A DNA stretch of 64,000 nt. Origin: an uncultured Collinsella sp. Its GTDB lineage: Bacteria; Actinomycetota; Coriobacteriia; Coriobacteriales; Coriobacteriaceae. The notes beneath the pieces were generated by a model, which was not told where the DNA came from, made no database searches, and worked only from the letters and a program-made list of their open reading frames with translations. Made by a program: the position numbers and the translations under genes. The DNA lies in assembly GCA_900552685.1 (NCBI GenBank), contig USAJ01000008.1, forward strand, positions 1 to 64,000, given 5' to 3'. Positions 52,584 to 60,929 of this stretch are shown piece by piece. Each line of letters begins with the position of its first letter. The first letter of the stretch is position 1.

Positions 52584-52686
52584 GAAGCATGCGGCAAAAT
52601 CTAGACATGCAGACCACACTGGACAGCGACAACGCTTCTACCAGCGGTTTTGTTGGGAAAAATCTGGTTGTGTTCGGCGATTTCCA
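52584..52686. repeat. Degenerate copy of the repeat at 55110-55234
   Basis: GCATGCGGCAAAATCTAG, then AACGCTTCTACCAGCGG, TGGGAAAA and TTGTGTTCGG align in order and spacing with GTATGCGGCAAA..CTAG, AATGCTTCTGCCTGCGG, TGGAAAA and TTGTGCTCGG in the second copy. Its right terminal repeat is not preserved. Confidence 0.6.
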
Positions 52687-52906
52687 CGGACCAAGCCGGA
52701 CATACCGTCGCAAGGCCTCATCACAATTGGATCTGTAAGGAAAAGCCCAATTCCGGTCAATCCCTTACCGGCAACCACAGCGAATGGAGACTGAGCAACA
52801 ACACGTCAGCAAAGTTACATACGAGCAGAAAATCGCACGCAATTTCGCCTTTTCTTTATTGAGATGTAAATTTTGACAGGCCGAATCTTACATCCATACA
52901 AATGAT

Positions 52907-52943
52907 GAAAAGGGGCGGTAATTCAAAAGAAAAGCCGCCCCCG
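52907..52943 (-). terminator. Terminator after the RloB-like gene
   Basis: On the minus strand GGGGGCGG pairs with CCGCCCC over a loop of about 16 nt and is followed by TTTT, roughly 160 bases past the RloB-like stop. Confidence 0.65.
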
Positions 52944-53101
52944 CAGGACGCAGGCCCGTAGGTTGACTGCGTCAATACCGCTAGATTCGGCCTAGTATCC
53001 TATCGGGTCCCAAAAGGTCAATCCAGTTAAAGACGGCAGGCAGCCCGAAACAACATCTTTCATGAATCTCCAGTCCCATCAAGCCCGATCGAACTTGACC
53101 G

Positions 53102-53767
53102 TCAAACCAGATACGGCCCAATCACATCAAATATCTCGCCAACCTTAGTTGAAGGGTTTTGCGCAGATGGCTTAATGTTACCCAGTTCCCTATGGTACGC
53201 GACGAGGCGCCCAGCACGCTGCAATGCTTCGCCTCGCCTATCATCCACTGCCCCAAACATCCCGTCAAGGTTCTTGCGGTACTCGATGCCCAAATTCTTC
53301 GACATCTCCTGCGCGAGGGCATGCTGGCAGTCGGACGCGGACATATGCGCGGTCGTGTAGCGAAAGTGCAAAAGCGGCCACAGCTCGAAACAGGGGTTGG
53401 ACCACAACGCGTGGAAGGTCCTCGAACCATCAGAGAGCTCGTTGCACTTACGTTCCATCGCGTCGAAGTCGGACGCAGGGAAGTCATCCTTGTCATACAC
53501 GAGCCACACGTGGTCGAACGTCTCGGGCGCATAGAGGCAGTGTTCGACGGCGAAGTCGAGCAGGTCGAGAGTATGTTTGCCAGTCCCCTTAACGACTACG
53601 GCAACCTTCCGCTCGTTTGCTGCGCCCAACGCGGCGCGCACGCCCTCGAAGTAGCGAGGCTCAGTCTCCTTGCCCTCGGTCACCACGAGATGGCGCGTCA
53701 TCTGTACCATGCGAGAGCGTCCCTCGCGCTTGCCGCTGCGCCAGTCCCTCGACTTTTTCGCGGCCAT
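53102..53767 (-). CDS. rloB: RloB-like protein
   Basis: 221 aa. After a basic N-terminus (AAKKSRDWRSGKREGRSR) comes RHLVVTEGKETEPRYFEGV, then FDHVWLVYDKDDFPASDFD and LWSNPCFELWPLLHF. These are the three hallmarks of the RloB family, with TOPRIM-like acidic residues E and DxD. Rlo genes were first named beside restriction-modification loci in Campylobacter; the activity is presumed nucleolytic. ATG 53767 lies one base after the ATPase stop. The longer frame upstream runs inside the ATPase gene and is not coding. Confidence 0.88.
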   Translation of the reverse strand: MAAKKSRDWRSGKREGRSRMVQMTRHLVVTEGKETEPRYFEGVRAALGAANERKVAVVVKGTGKHTLDLLDFAVEHCLYAPETFDHVWLVYDKDDFPASDFDAMERKCNELSDGSRTFHALWSNPCFELWPLLHFRYTTAHMSASDCQHALAQEMSKNLGIEYRKNLDGMFGAVDDRRGEALQRAGRLVAYHRELGNIKPSAQNPSTKVGEIFDVIGPYLV

Positions 53768-53768
53768 A

Positions 53769-54986
53769 CTAATCCCACTCCTCAATGCGCGTGAGATACG
53801 GGTCGGCACCATAGCGGCCAGACAGGTACTGCTTGTCGAATGCCGCGTTCTTGCTGACCAGGTTGCCATTTGACTCGTGGATGTCGGCGAGCGACCATAG
53901 CTGGCTCGCCTCCCCCTCGCCGCGTGCGGCAAACCATATCTCGTCGCGGCGAAAAACATCGTTTCGCATAGTGGACACGTCCTGAGACGAGAAGATGAGC
54001 TGCGCGCCGCTCTTGTTGACTTCGGGATCTTTGAACAGCAGGATCACGTAGCGCAGGAGCTTCGGATGCAACTTGGCGTCGAGCTCGTCGACAACGACGG
54101 TACCGCCGCGTTCGAGCGCCGCCAGCAGAAACGCCGCCAGCCCCATGAGCTTCTGAGTACCGGCCGACTCCTCGGACAGGCGCAGCTCATAGCCCTTACC
54201 GTCCACCTCATGCTTTACGAAGACGCGCTGGCCCCGCCATTCCGGAGCTTTCTCAACCCTAAAGCCATCGATACGCACGTCAACGGCACGCAGAAAACGC
54301 GTGATCTCGGGTGAGTCATCCTCATCGAGCAACTGTTCGAGCATCTGCTCCAGATAGGAGCTGTTGTAGTTCAGGAACACCCCATCAAGAAACCAACTGG
54401 CAGCCTCCTTGATCACCGGCGCGTCAAAGTTGATGCAGAGAAACGACAGGTATGGCAGGCTCGGGTTGAATCTCGCGGCCGTCACGAGCTTACGCAGCGT
54501 GGGACCAAGCTCAACCCCCGTGCCCTCGCGCTCGAAAAGCATCGCCGTGCGTGACGCCCCCAATTTGCGCCGCCACAGTCCTTCGGACACGATCTCGTCC
54601 GCATGCACGGACAGGGCATAGCGGTACTCATGCTCACCCGCGCGATAGTAGAGCTCGAACTCGGTGGGCTTAGCAGCCGACACGTCATCGAACTCGAACG
54701 CAGAGCAACGGGGTATCGAAGGGCGATCACCCCCTGGTGCATCAGCACTGGCAGACAGCAGCCTAATCGGTCTGGCTACCGCCGAGCGAACGTAATCGAG
54801 AGCCTCGAGCAGGTTTGACTTACCGCCAGCGTTGGGTCCGTACACCGCGGCCACTGGTAGAAAGCCCTGCCCGTCAGGGCACACTATGAGGGAGCGCTCG
54901 AACTCCTTCATCGGCGTCGCCTGCATGGAAAGCTCCGCCTCATCGCGATAGGATCTATAGTTCCTGAAGGTGAACTGGCAAAGCAT
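53769..54986 (-). CDS. RloA-like AAA ATPase
   Basis: About 405 aa. Walker A is GPNAGGKS at residues 50-57 within VAAVYGPNAGGKSNLLEAL, the signature-like segment is LSEESAGTQKLMGLAAFLLA, and Walker B is GGTVVVDELDAKLHPKLLRY. The end has LIFSSQDVSTM and RDEIWFAARGEGEASQLWSL, common in this ATPase group. It is paired with the RloB-like gene one base downstream. Start choice is uncertain: ATG 54986 (GAGG close by) or ATG 54998. Confidence 0.85.
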   Translation of the reverse strand: MLCQFTFRNYRSYRDEAELSMQATPMKEFERSLIVCPDGQGFLPVAAVYGPNAGGKSNLLEALDYVRSAVARPIRLLSASADAPGGDRPSIPRCSAFEFDDVSAAKPTEFELYYRAGEHEYRYALSVHADEIVSEGLWRRKLGASRTAMLFEREGTGVELGPTLRKLVTAARFNPSLPYLSFLCINFDAPVIKEAASWFLDGVFLNYNSSYLEQMLEQLLDEDDSPEITRFLRAVDVRIDGFRVEKAPEWRGQRVFVKHEVDGKGYELRLSEESAGTQKLMGLAAFLLAALERGGTVVVDELDAKLHPKLLRYVILLFKDPEVNKSGAQLIFSSQDVSTMRNDVFRRDEIWFAARGEGEASQLWSLADIHESNGNLVSKNAAFDKQYLSGRYGADPYLTRIEEWD

Positions 54987-55109
54987 CGTCCTCAACATTC
55001 CTTTCATTGTTTTGAAAAGATATTTCAGAGTTTTTATTTGATTATAGACCTTAAATAGCATCAATCAAGTGTTTGCAGCATCTGGAGCAAAGGGTACAAG
55101 GCCAAAACT

Positions 55110-55234
55110 CGGAAGTATGCGGCAAATCTCTAGCGTGTCGAGCGCTCCGGAATGCCGTAATGCTTCTGCCTGCGGATCCTTTATGTGGAAAAGCTGTTGT
55201 GCTCGGGGGTTCCAGAATTTGCCGCATACTTCCG
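55110..55234. repeat. MITE-like element with 18-bp terminal inverted repeats
   Basis: The ends CGGAAGTATGCGGCAAAT and its exact complement enclose about 89 bp with no coding capacity. A related degenerate copy is at 52584-52686, on the other side of the rloAB pair. This looks like a non-autonomous mobile element or a dispersed intergenic unit. Confidence 0.7.
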
Positions 55235-55242
55235 GCAGGCGT

Positions 55243-55282
55243 TTGCGGCTGCGGACACGCTAATCCATGCCCGCAGCCGCAA
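55243..55282. repeat. 12-bp inverted repeat
   Basis: TTGCGGCTGCGG and its complement flank a 16-nt centre between the MITE-like element and the DUF2188 gene. It could terminate the DUF2188 transcript, although no T-run follows. Confidence 0.5.
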
Positions 55283-55295
55283 TGGCGTCAAGTCC

Positions 55296-55523
55296 CTATC
55301 CTCTCGGCGGGAAGGGATCGTGCCCATGGGAATCCTTTGCGCGGATCCTGCCATCAGGACGATGGGTGATTAGCTCAGTGTGCTGATTAGAACTAATTTG
55401 ACGACCGCGCTTTATAGCTTCGCCCTGGGTCGTCGTAACAAAGGAAGCGCGACGCGCCCCCTCGCCCTTAACCTGCCAATTGCCATCCGCCCGCTTCGTA
55501 ACGTGCTGGTTTCTACCTTTCAT
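55296..55523 (-). CDS. DUF2188 small protein
   Basis: 75 aa. The text MKGRNQHVTKRADGNWQVKG, SFVTTTQGEAIKRGRQIS and RPDGRIRAKDSHGHDPFPPR matches the DUF2188 family almost end to end. The family function is unknown; members occur in mobile and defence-rich regions. ATG 55523 has GAGGTG five bases upstream. It is a single gene. Confidence 0.85.
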   Translation of the reverse strand: MKGRNQHVTKRADGNWQVKGEGARRASFVTTTQGEAIKRGRQISSNQHTELITHRPDGRIRAKDSHGHDPFPPRG

Positions 55524-55894
55524 ACTCACCTCGCCTTCACGACCGATTGATTAACGTGCTCACAGCATGAGGCTCGCAGCAAGTTCACTCGTGCCGCTTT
55601 GCTTAAAGCATAAATACTGGCGCGGACATAAGCCGGACCTGAAAGGTGTCAGTATATGGAATCTCGAAGAAGTACAAGCCGGCCTCATGCTGAAACCGCC
55701 GTATCGCGCATAGCCCATTCCTATAAACGCAGCTAGTGCTACATAAACTCAGAAAATAAGGAGGATACACATTGAAAGTTAATTGGACCTGTCTCTATCT
55801 ATAGGAAATCGGAAGGTCTTGATGCAAGAATATCTAAATCCGCCAACTGCAACAGCCTTGTTTCCCTAGCGCATGACAGCCCATCACCCTGCAA
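55524..55894. other. 371-bp intergenic stretch
   Basis: No gene recognised. A strong TAAGGAGG at 55757-55764 precedes a TTG that opens only a 10-codon frame (55772-55804), which I do not call. The promoter of the DUF2188 gene should be in the left part. Confidence 0.5.
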
Positions 55895-57520
55895 TTACTC
55901 TTTCCGATCGTCGGCAGGTTTTAAGGCCTCAGTCAACTCGTTCAGCATGGTCGTAAGCCGAGCAATAAGTCTTTTCGCATCTTCTCTATGGTCTTCGGTG
56001 ACCACATCGCCGTAAAGCCTATCGTATTTTGAGCCCTTACCGTGCGCTGCCCCCGCCGACCGAAGGTTCTGAAGATCACGGAGAGGCTTTAGGTCGATCA
56101 CGATGTCATTCCCGCTAAGAAAGGCCTCCAACTTGTTAATACTACCCTTCGCATCAGCGTCCTTTGGAGCACTTTCATCAATGTAGTCGACAAGAGCTCT
56201 CGTGAGGGCCATAATCACGGCCTCAAATTCAGGCTCGCCATTACCAGATGGAATGTGGATTTGTTCAAGAATGCCTTCGTCAGCACGGTGGAAAGGCCTG
56301 AACAGCGCCAGGCCAAACCGCTTTTCCCACGCTTTATCAAGCTCCATGCGCGCCCTCATAAGCATGGAAACGGGGCCTGTCGGATCCTTAACCCACATGT
56401 TGAACAAATCCGTCTTGAACACCTCATCAGAAATGCGCTGGTCAACGGGTGACATCTCGAAGGAGAGGAAGTGGGTGCGCTCGCTCTCGGGAAGATCGCG
56501 TCCCAAATCGCCGAGATACACCATGACTCTGTCCGGGTTGACATTGTCAATCTCGCACCTCCACTGGCTCCCACATGAAATGTGGTGCTCGCTAACATCG
56601 AAGAGAGGGTTGCTCCTGTACTTATCGAGTACAGCGGGCTTAAAGAAAACGGGGGTTAAGTAATGTGGAGCGCAAGGCTCCTTTTCAAAGTGGGTGCCAA
56701 GCTTATTCGGGGCGCATGTGTATCGAACGAGCGAACCGTCAGGTCGTTCATCGATGATGAACTCAGGGTACCGTTCTTTCTTCTCATCGTACGGCCATAC
56801 GCCGCAAGTCTCGACGTCGCCGGGCTCGATAAAGCTTCGAGCGTAAAGCATCGATAGCAGGTAGCTTTCATCAGCATCGCTCGTGTACCATTGCCCGATA
56901 TGGTAATTCCCCCCGACCTCATCACTCTCTGAAATGCACTTAGTGCTCCCCAAAGGAAAGCTGGGCGCAGATGCGAATCTCGCGTCCACAAAGTGGACGA
57001 AGAGACATTGCTTAGCCGCAATAAAGCGCAGCATATATTTGGTCCTGACGCGCACCTCGTCTTCAGCAAAGTCGACGACTTTTTCTCTCTCGCCACACCT
57101 GTCGACGCTATAGTAGCAACCGTCTTCGCCGCGGTAGAGTTCAAACAGCATGATAAATTCCTGGTTGACCAGAATCTGCGCTTGGTCGAGCGGATAGAAA
57201 TACTGCTCGGCAACAATAAAGTCATAGCCTTCGTCACGCCCGTTATGATAAGTGACGTCGTCTCTATACATGCAGAAGCCTGGTGAGAAGCTTAAGGCGT
57301 TCTTTAGCCAATCATCACCTGCAAGAATCTCCTCTTTTTTTGTAAGATCGGCAAAACAGGCGAAAACAGAAGGCCTTCCATCAGCAGCATCATGGTGCGA
57401 ATAGACAGTAACCCATGCTCCGGAAAGAGGATTCTTAACCAGTTCGATTACCTTCTCCTGCTTAAACGGATCGGCGTCGAGACCCAAGTTGACTAAAACC
57501 TTTGAAACCGCTTCGTTCAT
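55895..57520 (-). CDS. Uncharacterised 541-aa protein with a HEPN-like C-terminus
   Basis: No family recognised over most of its length. The first 400 residues are a mixed alpha/beta sequence with many aromatic residues and scattered Cys and His, with no membrane segment. The C-terminal 110 residues look all-helical. They contain PLRDLQNLRSAGAAHGKGSK, where R-x5-H fits the RNase motif of HEPN domains (Arg487 and His493). A HEPN RNase effector is an inference. ATG 57520 has AAGGAG five bases upstream. It lies downstream of the Abi-alpha and ATPase genes on the same strand, 86 bases after the former. Confidence 0.6.
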   Translation of the reverse strand: MNEAVSKVLVNLGLDADPFKQEKVIELVKNPLSGAWVTVYSHHDAADGRPSVFACFADLTKKEEILAGDDWLKNALSFSPGFCMYRDDVTYHNGRDEGYDFIVAEQYFYPLDQAQILVNQEFIMLFELYRGEDGCYYSVDRCGEREKVVDFAEDEVRVRTKYMLRFIAAKQCLFVHFVDARFASAPSFPLGSTKCISESDEVGGNYHIGQWYTSDADESYLLSMLYARSFIEPGDVETCGVWPYDEKKERYPEFIIDERPDGSLVRYTCAPNKLGTHFEKEPCAPHYLTPVFFKPAVLDKYRSNPLFDVSEHHISCGSQWRCEIDNVNPDRVMVYLGDLGRDLPESERTHFLSFEMSPVDQRISDEVFKTDLFNMWVKDPTGPVSMLMRARMELDKAWEKRFGLALFRPFHRADEGILEQIHIPSGNGEPEFEAVIMALTRALVDYIDESAPKDADAKGSINKLEAFLSGNDIVIDLKPLRDLQNLRSAGAAHGKGSKYDRLYGDVVTEDHREDAKRLIARLTTMLNELTEALKPADDRKE

Positions 57521-57606
57521 ATGCACTCCTTATCATTTGGAACCATCATCGAAGACTAAAGCGAGGGTGAACCTTGAATCGAATCGCATCAACGCAGCCG
57601 AGAAGA

Positions 57607-58404
57607 CTAAACACAGCACTTGATGAATAGCTTCCCGAATGGTGTTAGCCTAAAAACATGATGTACGCAATCAAACGGCCATCCATCAGAAGGCGTAATG
57701 TCCTTCTTTATATTTCGGATCCTTTCAGAATCCTCAATACCAAGATAATCGTCTTCTCCCTCATAACAGTACGTTTCTCCGCTTAGCAGTTTCAGTCGCT
57801 CCAAGTTATTCAAATACAAGGACACGTTCTCAGGGCATTGGACGATGGCATCGAATACGTTCGTATAGTTTTCGCAAAGCAATCTCCACCGAGCTTTAAT
57901 TGGCATGTCATCATCTTCAACAACGCGCAAATCAATAACCGGAATATGATCCTTACCAGGCTCTTTAGAAAGAAACGACATCATTTTGGCTTCATCGGGA
58001 GTCAACTGTCCGATTATGCTAACAAAGCTCGGATGAACCAGATAAGAAACCCTTTTATCCATAGAGGACGCGAGTAAATTAACGTACAGGTCCCTTAAAT
58101 CCTGACTGTCATACGAATACGACAGCTGCTGAATAGCCGGTACCACAACATTAGGTGCAGGCTCGCAAAAACAGTCCTCCGGGACGTCTCCCATCTTTCG
58201 ATCAACTTGCCGAATCGCCTCCTCGATATTGTTCTCGCCGTTAACCACCCATTTCTTCCAGGGGCCAAGTATCACAGCGACCGTTCTAGGAACCAAGCTC
58301 AGAGTGTCTCCGAGCGACGAGAGCGCAGGATGCGCGACATCGTCATAAGCTTTACCCAATACAATGGATGACTGAGATGCAACTTCTTTGGAAAGCTCGT
58401 CCAT
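57607..58404 (-). CDS. Abi-alpha (DUF4393) family protein
   Basis: 265 aa. PALSSLGDTLSLVPRTVAVI, EDCFCEPAPNVVVPAIQQLS, LRDLYVNLLASSMDKRVSYL and VHPSFVSIIGQLTPDEAKMM are the expected blocks of the DUF4393 / Abi-alpha family. Members have been linked to abortive infection; the mechanism is unknown. The C-terminus LTPFGKLFIKCCV resembles a winged-helix end. It lies between an ATPase gene (122 bases upstream) and the HEPN-like gene, all in one direction. Confidence 0.85.
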   Translation of the reverse strand: MDELSKEVASQSSIVLGKAYDDVAHPALSSLGDTLSLVPRTVAVILGPWKKWVVNGENNIEEAIRQVDRKMGDVPEDCFCEPAPNVVVPAIQQLSYSYDSQDLRDLYVNLLASSMDKRVSYLVHPSFVSIIGQLTPDEAKMMSFLSKEPGKDHIPVIDLRVVEDDDMPIKARWRLLCENYTNVFDAIVQCPENVSLYLNNLERLKLLSGETYCYEGEDDYLGIEDSERIRNIKKDITPSDGWPFDCVHHVFRLTPFGKLFIKCCV

Positions 58405-58526
58405 TCAATCTCCCTCAATTCATACCGACATCAAGTCCATGACATACAACGCCCACATTGACACAGCCAACAACGGGAAGAGCCGTCTCGCAATGTAACT
58501 CCCGAAACGACCTGCCGAAGGACCGC

Positions 58527-60299
58527 CTATGCCCAGCCGAATTCCTTCAACGACGCCTCAATCATGTGTCTGATGATGTTATTCCCTAGCTCTCTTTGGA
58601 CGAGCTCTGTTTCGCCTGGCCTTCCGGAGAGATGCATGCAGCTGTTGTATATGGAGCCCAACAGGTGAAATGTCTCTGGCACCTCAACTCCATGCTCACT
58701 CGCATAACGGAGCCTGTCCTCGGTCCCTGTATTAATTATCAGAAATCCAGGCTTATCATCTGCCGCCAGCCTCTCATAACTGAGCCTCTCGACAGCCAAC
58801 CTGATGCCACAGCACACTTCCGATGGAGCAAAGGACTTTCCAGAGAAGTAGTCGCCAAGCTTTGCCTCCATAACACTCCGAAACGATGAAGGCCTCTTCA
58901 GCTCATCTTCAATCCCCTGTTTAGCGATGTATTCCAAGACATTATCAGAGACTGTGTCACACTCAGAGAAATGAAGGTAATGGGAGGAGACCGAATTATA
59001 AATATCAGAGAGCTCCTTCTTACACCTATTTCTGTCAATGAGCAGCTTATTCAAACACCCATTTACAGAGTCGCCACCTGAATTAGGAATGTATGAGGTA
59101 TGGAAGCTTTTGAAACGAAAACTCTTAAAGAGGCCTGGGTCAAGATGAGTCAAGATGATGACATAGAGGTTCTTCCCGGAATTCTTGAACTGCTTCATCA
59201 TCTCCAGCAGGAAGTGCTGGGCGACAAGCAGATTGGCATCGTCAAGGTAATCGAAAACCTCATCGATAAGCAATAGAGCGTCATCTTTATCAGTAAACCT
59301 CGCCCGCGCTCGAAATAGCGCAACACACAGCTGGAGTACATCGATTTCGCCGTTAGAGGCCTCATCCCAATCGGGGAAATCAACGACGAGCTGATGGTTC
59401 CTGACTTTAGCCACGACCCCATACCTGGTTCTGTTCAGCAAATGGAGCATCTCATTGATATCATCCTTAATCTTACGGAATCGAAGATATGAACAGGCCT
59501 CCTTTATCTCGTTACGCTTCTTCTCGATAAATCTATTAACCTGTATCGCGTTCATGCAGTTCGAGATATCCCCCTTCGCGAGATACCAACGATCAAGGAT
59601 TTCCTTAATTGAGATCAGCGGTTTTACAGAAGAAATGTAACTGAGAACTTCAGCCTCAGTGATATCACCGCCCATGCCCGTTTCGAGCGAAATAACGCCC
59701 TTGAAGAAATTATTGATTGCTGCAGCGTATCGGGAACCCTCAGTCGTTTTAAAAGCGGCATCGCAGCTGAGCAGCTCGCTAAGGAACTCATAGCTCTTGA
59801 ATGCCTCGGCAAGGTTATCCATTCTCCCGCGTAAGATCGACGCATATTTCTGTCGCTCCGCAGTGACTGAATAGTCCAAGTGGACAGTGGCTGGCACCTT
59901 CTCGTACAAAACACACTGTTGGACGCTCATCTTCGTTTGACTGAGAACCCTTGGCCCCACCCGGCGGTTCGTCATATTTGCATACAGCCCAGAGCGGATA
60001 ACCTGCACGTCTACCCTACTCGCAATTTCATTCGAATCAGCATTAGCACTTAATGTCACGTCATCGTCAAAAGTCACGGACAAGGAGGTGTCGTCCCAGT
60101 CCTCCCCGTTATAACGATCCGCGTCTGCCAATTTTAGTCGCCTGGTGTTAAGGGATGCGAACGCCGCCGCAAGCGAAGACTTACCCGACCAGTTAGGCGC
60201 CACAAGAAAGTTAGGCTTGTTTGGGTAAAAATCGCATGGCACGTCAAGATGGTTAATCCCCTTAACGTGGTTGCACGTAATACCGGTAATCCTCGCCAT
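58527..60299 (-). CDS. SMC/RecF-like AAA ATPase
   Basis: 590 aa. The P-loop is APNWSGKS at about residues 34-41, with Ala in place of the first Gly. The signature-like segment is EASNGEIDVLQLCVALFRAR and Walker B is DDALLLIDEVFDYLDDANLL, followed by LYVIILTHLDPGLF. A helical middle (about 150-290) separates the two halves. After the ATPase core about 190 residues of unknown type follow. The role is probably sensor or motor for the adjacent Abi-alpha and HEPN-like proteins. ATG 60299 has GGGAGGAG upstream. Base composition is A+T-rich. Confidence 0.8.
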   Translation of the reverse strand: MARITGITCNHVKGINHLDVPCDFYPNKPNFLVAPNWSGKSSLAAAFASLNTRRLKLADADRYNGEDWDDTSLSVTFDDDVTLSANADSNEIASRVDVQVIRSGLYANMTNRRVGPRVLSQTKMSVQQCVLYEKVPATVHLDYSVTAERQKYASILRGRMDNLAEAFKSYEFLSELLSCDAAFKTTEGSRYAAAINNFFKGVISLETGMGGDITEAEVLSYISSVKPLISIKEILDRWYLAKGDISNCMNAIQVNRFIEKKRNEIKEACSYLRFRKIKDDINEMLHLLNRTRYGVVAKVRNHQLVVDFPDWDEASNGEIDVLQLCVALFRARARFTDKDDALLLIDEVFDYLDDANLLVAQHFLLEMMKQFKNSGKNLYVIILTHLDPGLFKSFRFKSFHTSYIPNSGGDSVNGCLNKLLIDRNRCKKELSDIYNSVSSHYLHFSECDTVSDNVLEYIAKQGIEDELKRPSSFRSVMEAKLGDYFSGKSFAPSEVCCGIRLAVERLSYERLAADDKPGFLIINTGTEDRLRYASEHGVEVPETFHLLGSIYNSCMHLSGRPGETELVQRELGNNIIRHMIEASLKEFGWA

Positions 60300-60499
60300 C
60301 GTAAGCTCCTCCCTGCTTTACGACACAGTCCTTTCTGTACGCATAGCAGCAATATTACCGCTGCTCCCAGCGCGCGAGCATAGGTGTCTTTAATAGAGAA
60401 TGGACAGCTAGCAATATAGCGTCACCGGGACTCATGCCGACCCCGGCGCCCAGGCGTAATAACGGCGGTGCTGTTTCGCGATATTCAAGTCATATGTAA

Positions 60500-60850
60500 T
60501 TGAAAGGTTCAGCAAGCAAGCAGGCATCAGAAGCGCTTGTAGCAGGCGTAAAGGAAGCACTTTCCGGAATAACTATTTTGGATAATGAGCAGCTGACTGC
60601 CGATGGCATCGCATCCTTAATTGATATTGCGAGTATAGAAAAGAACGTTAATGACAGATATCAACGGGCCATTGAAAACCATGATTACAATGAGATTCTC
60701 GGGCTATTTAACGACAAGTCCCTCGTGGTAAGCGTTGGACGTTACTTTGGTATTGATAACAAAATCTATATCGATAGAGCAATTTCCCTATTGGAAGGCG
60801 ACCTGAGAGATGAACTTTCCGAAGCCCTAATGCACTATATTTCGCACTGA
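60500..60850 (+). CDS. Orphan plus-strand frame, possible 3' gene fragment
   Basis: 116 codons from TTG 60500, with a stop just before and no clear ribosome-binding site. The second half, EILGLFNDKSLVVSVGRYFG followed by DNKIYIDRAISLLEGDL, resembles the C-terminal end of large defence proteins that close with an N-D/N-K-S/A-L-x-S-x-x-G-x-x-F-G block. That suggests a decayed gene whose 5' part is gone. It is the only plus-strand gene in the island. The call is tentative. Confidence 0.45.
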   Translation: MKGSASKQASEALVAGVKEALSGITILDNEQLTADGIASLIDIASIEKNVNDRYQRAIENHDYNEILGLFNDKSLVVSVGRYFGIDNKIYIDRAISLLEGDLRDELSEALMHYISH

Positions 60851-60929
60851 ACGGCCTCTTCACGCCCAGCGAGGTCCGACCAGACCTCGAGCCAATAGCA
60901 GACACACTCCATAGCGCCACAAATCACCC

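Larger units (their letters stand above)
52497..53101. other. 605-bp intergenic stretch, no gene recognised
   Basis: Short plus-strand frames exist at 52552-52862 but have no ribosome-binding site and no family features. The stretch holds a degenerate copy of the repeat found at 55110 and a terminator for the RloB-like gene. Otherwise I see nothing. The promoter for the ATPase at 51345-52445 should lie in its left part. Confidence 0.6.

Noticed and set aside
52552..52862. Two overlapping short plus-strand frames in the intergenic stretch
   Set aside because: There is no ribosome-binding site and no resemblance to known proteins. They overlap a degenerate repeat.
55757..55804. Strong TAAGGAGG followed by a 10-codon TTG frame
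   Set aside because: The peptide is too short and unsupported. It may be the remains of a gene start, but nothing downstream continues it.
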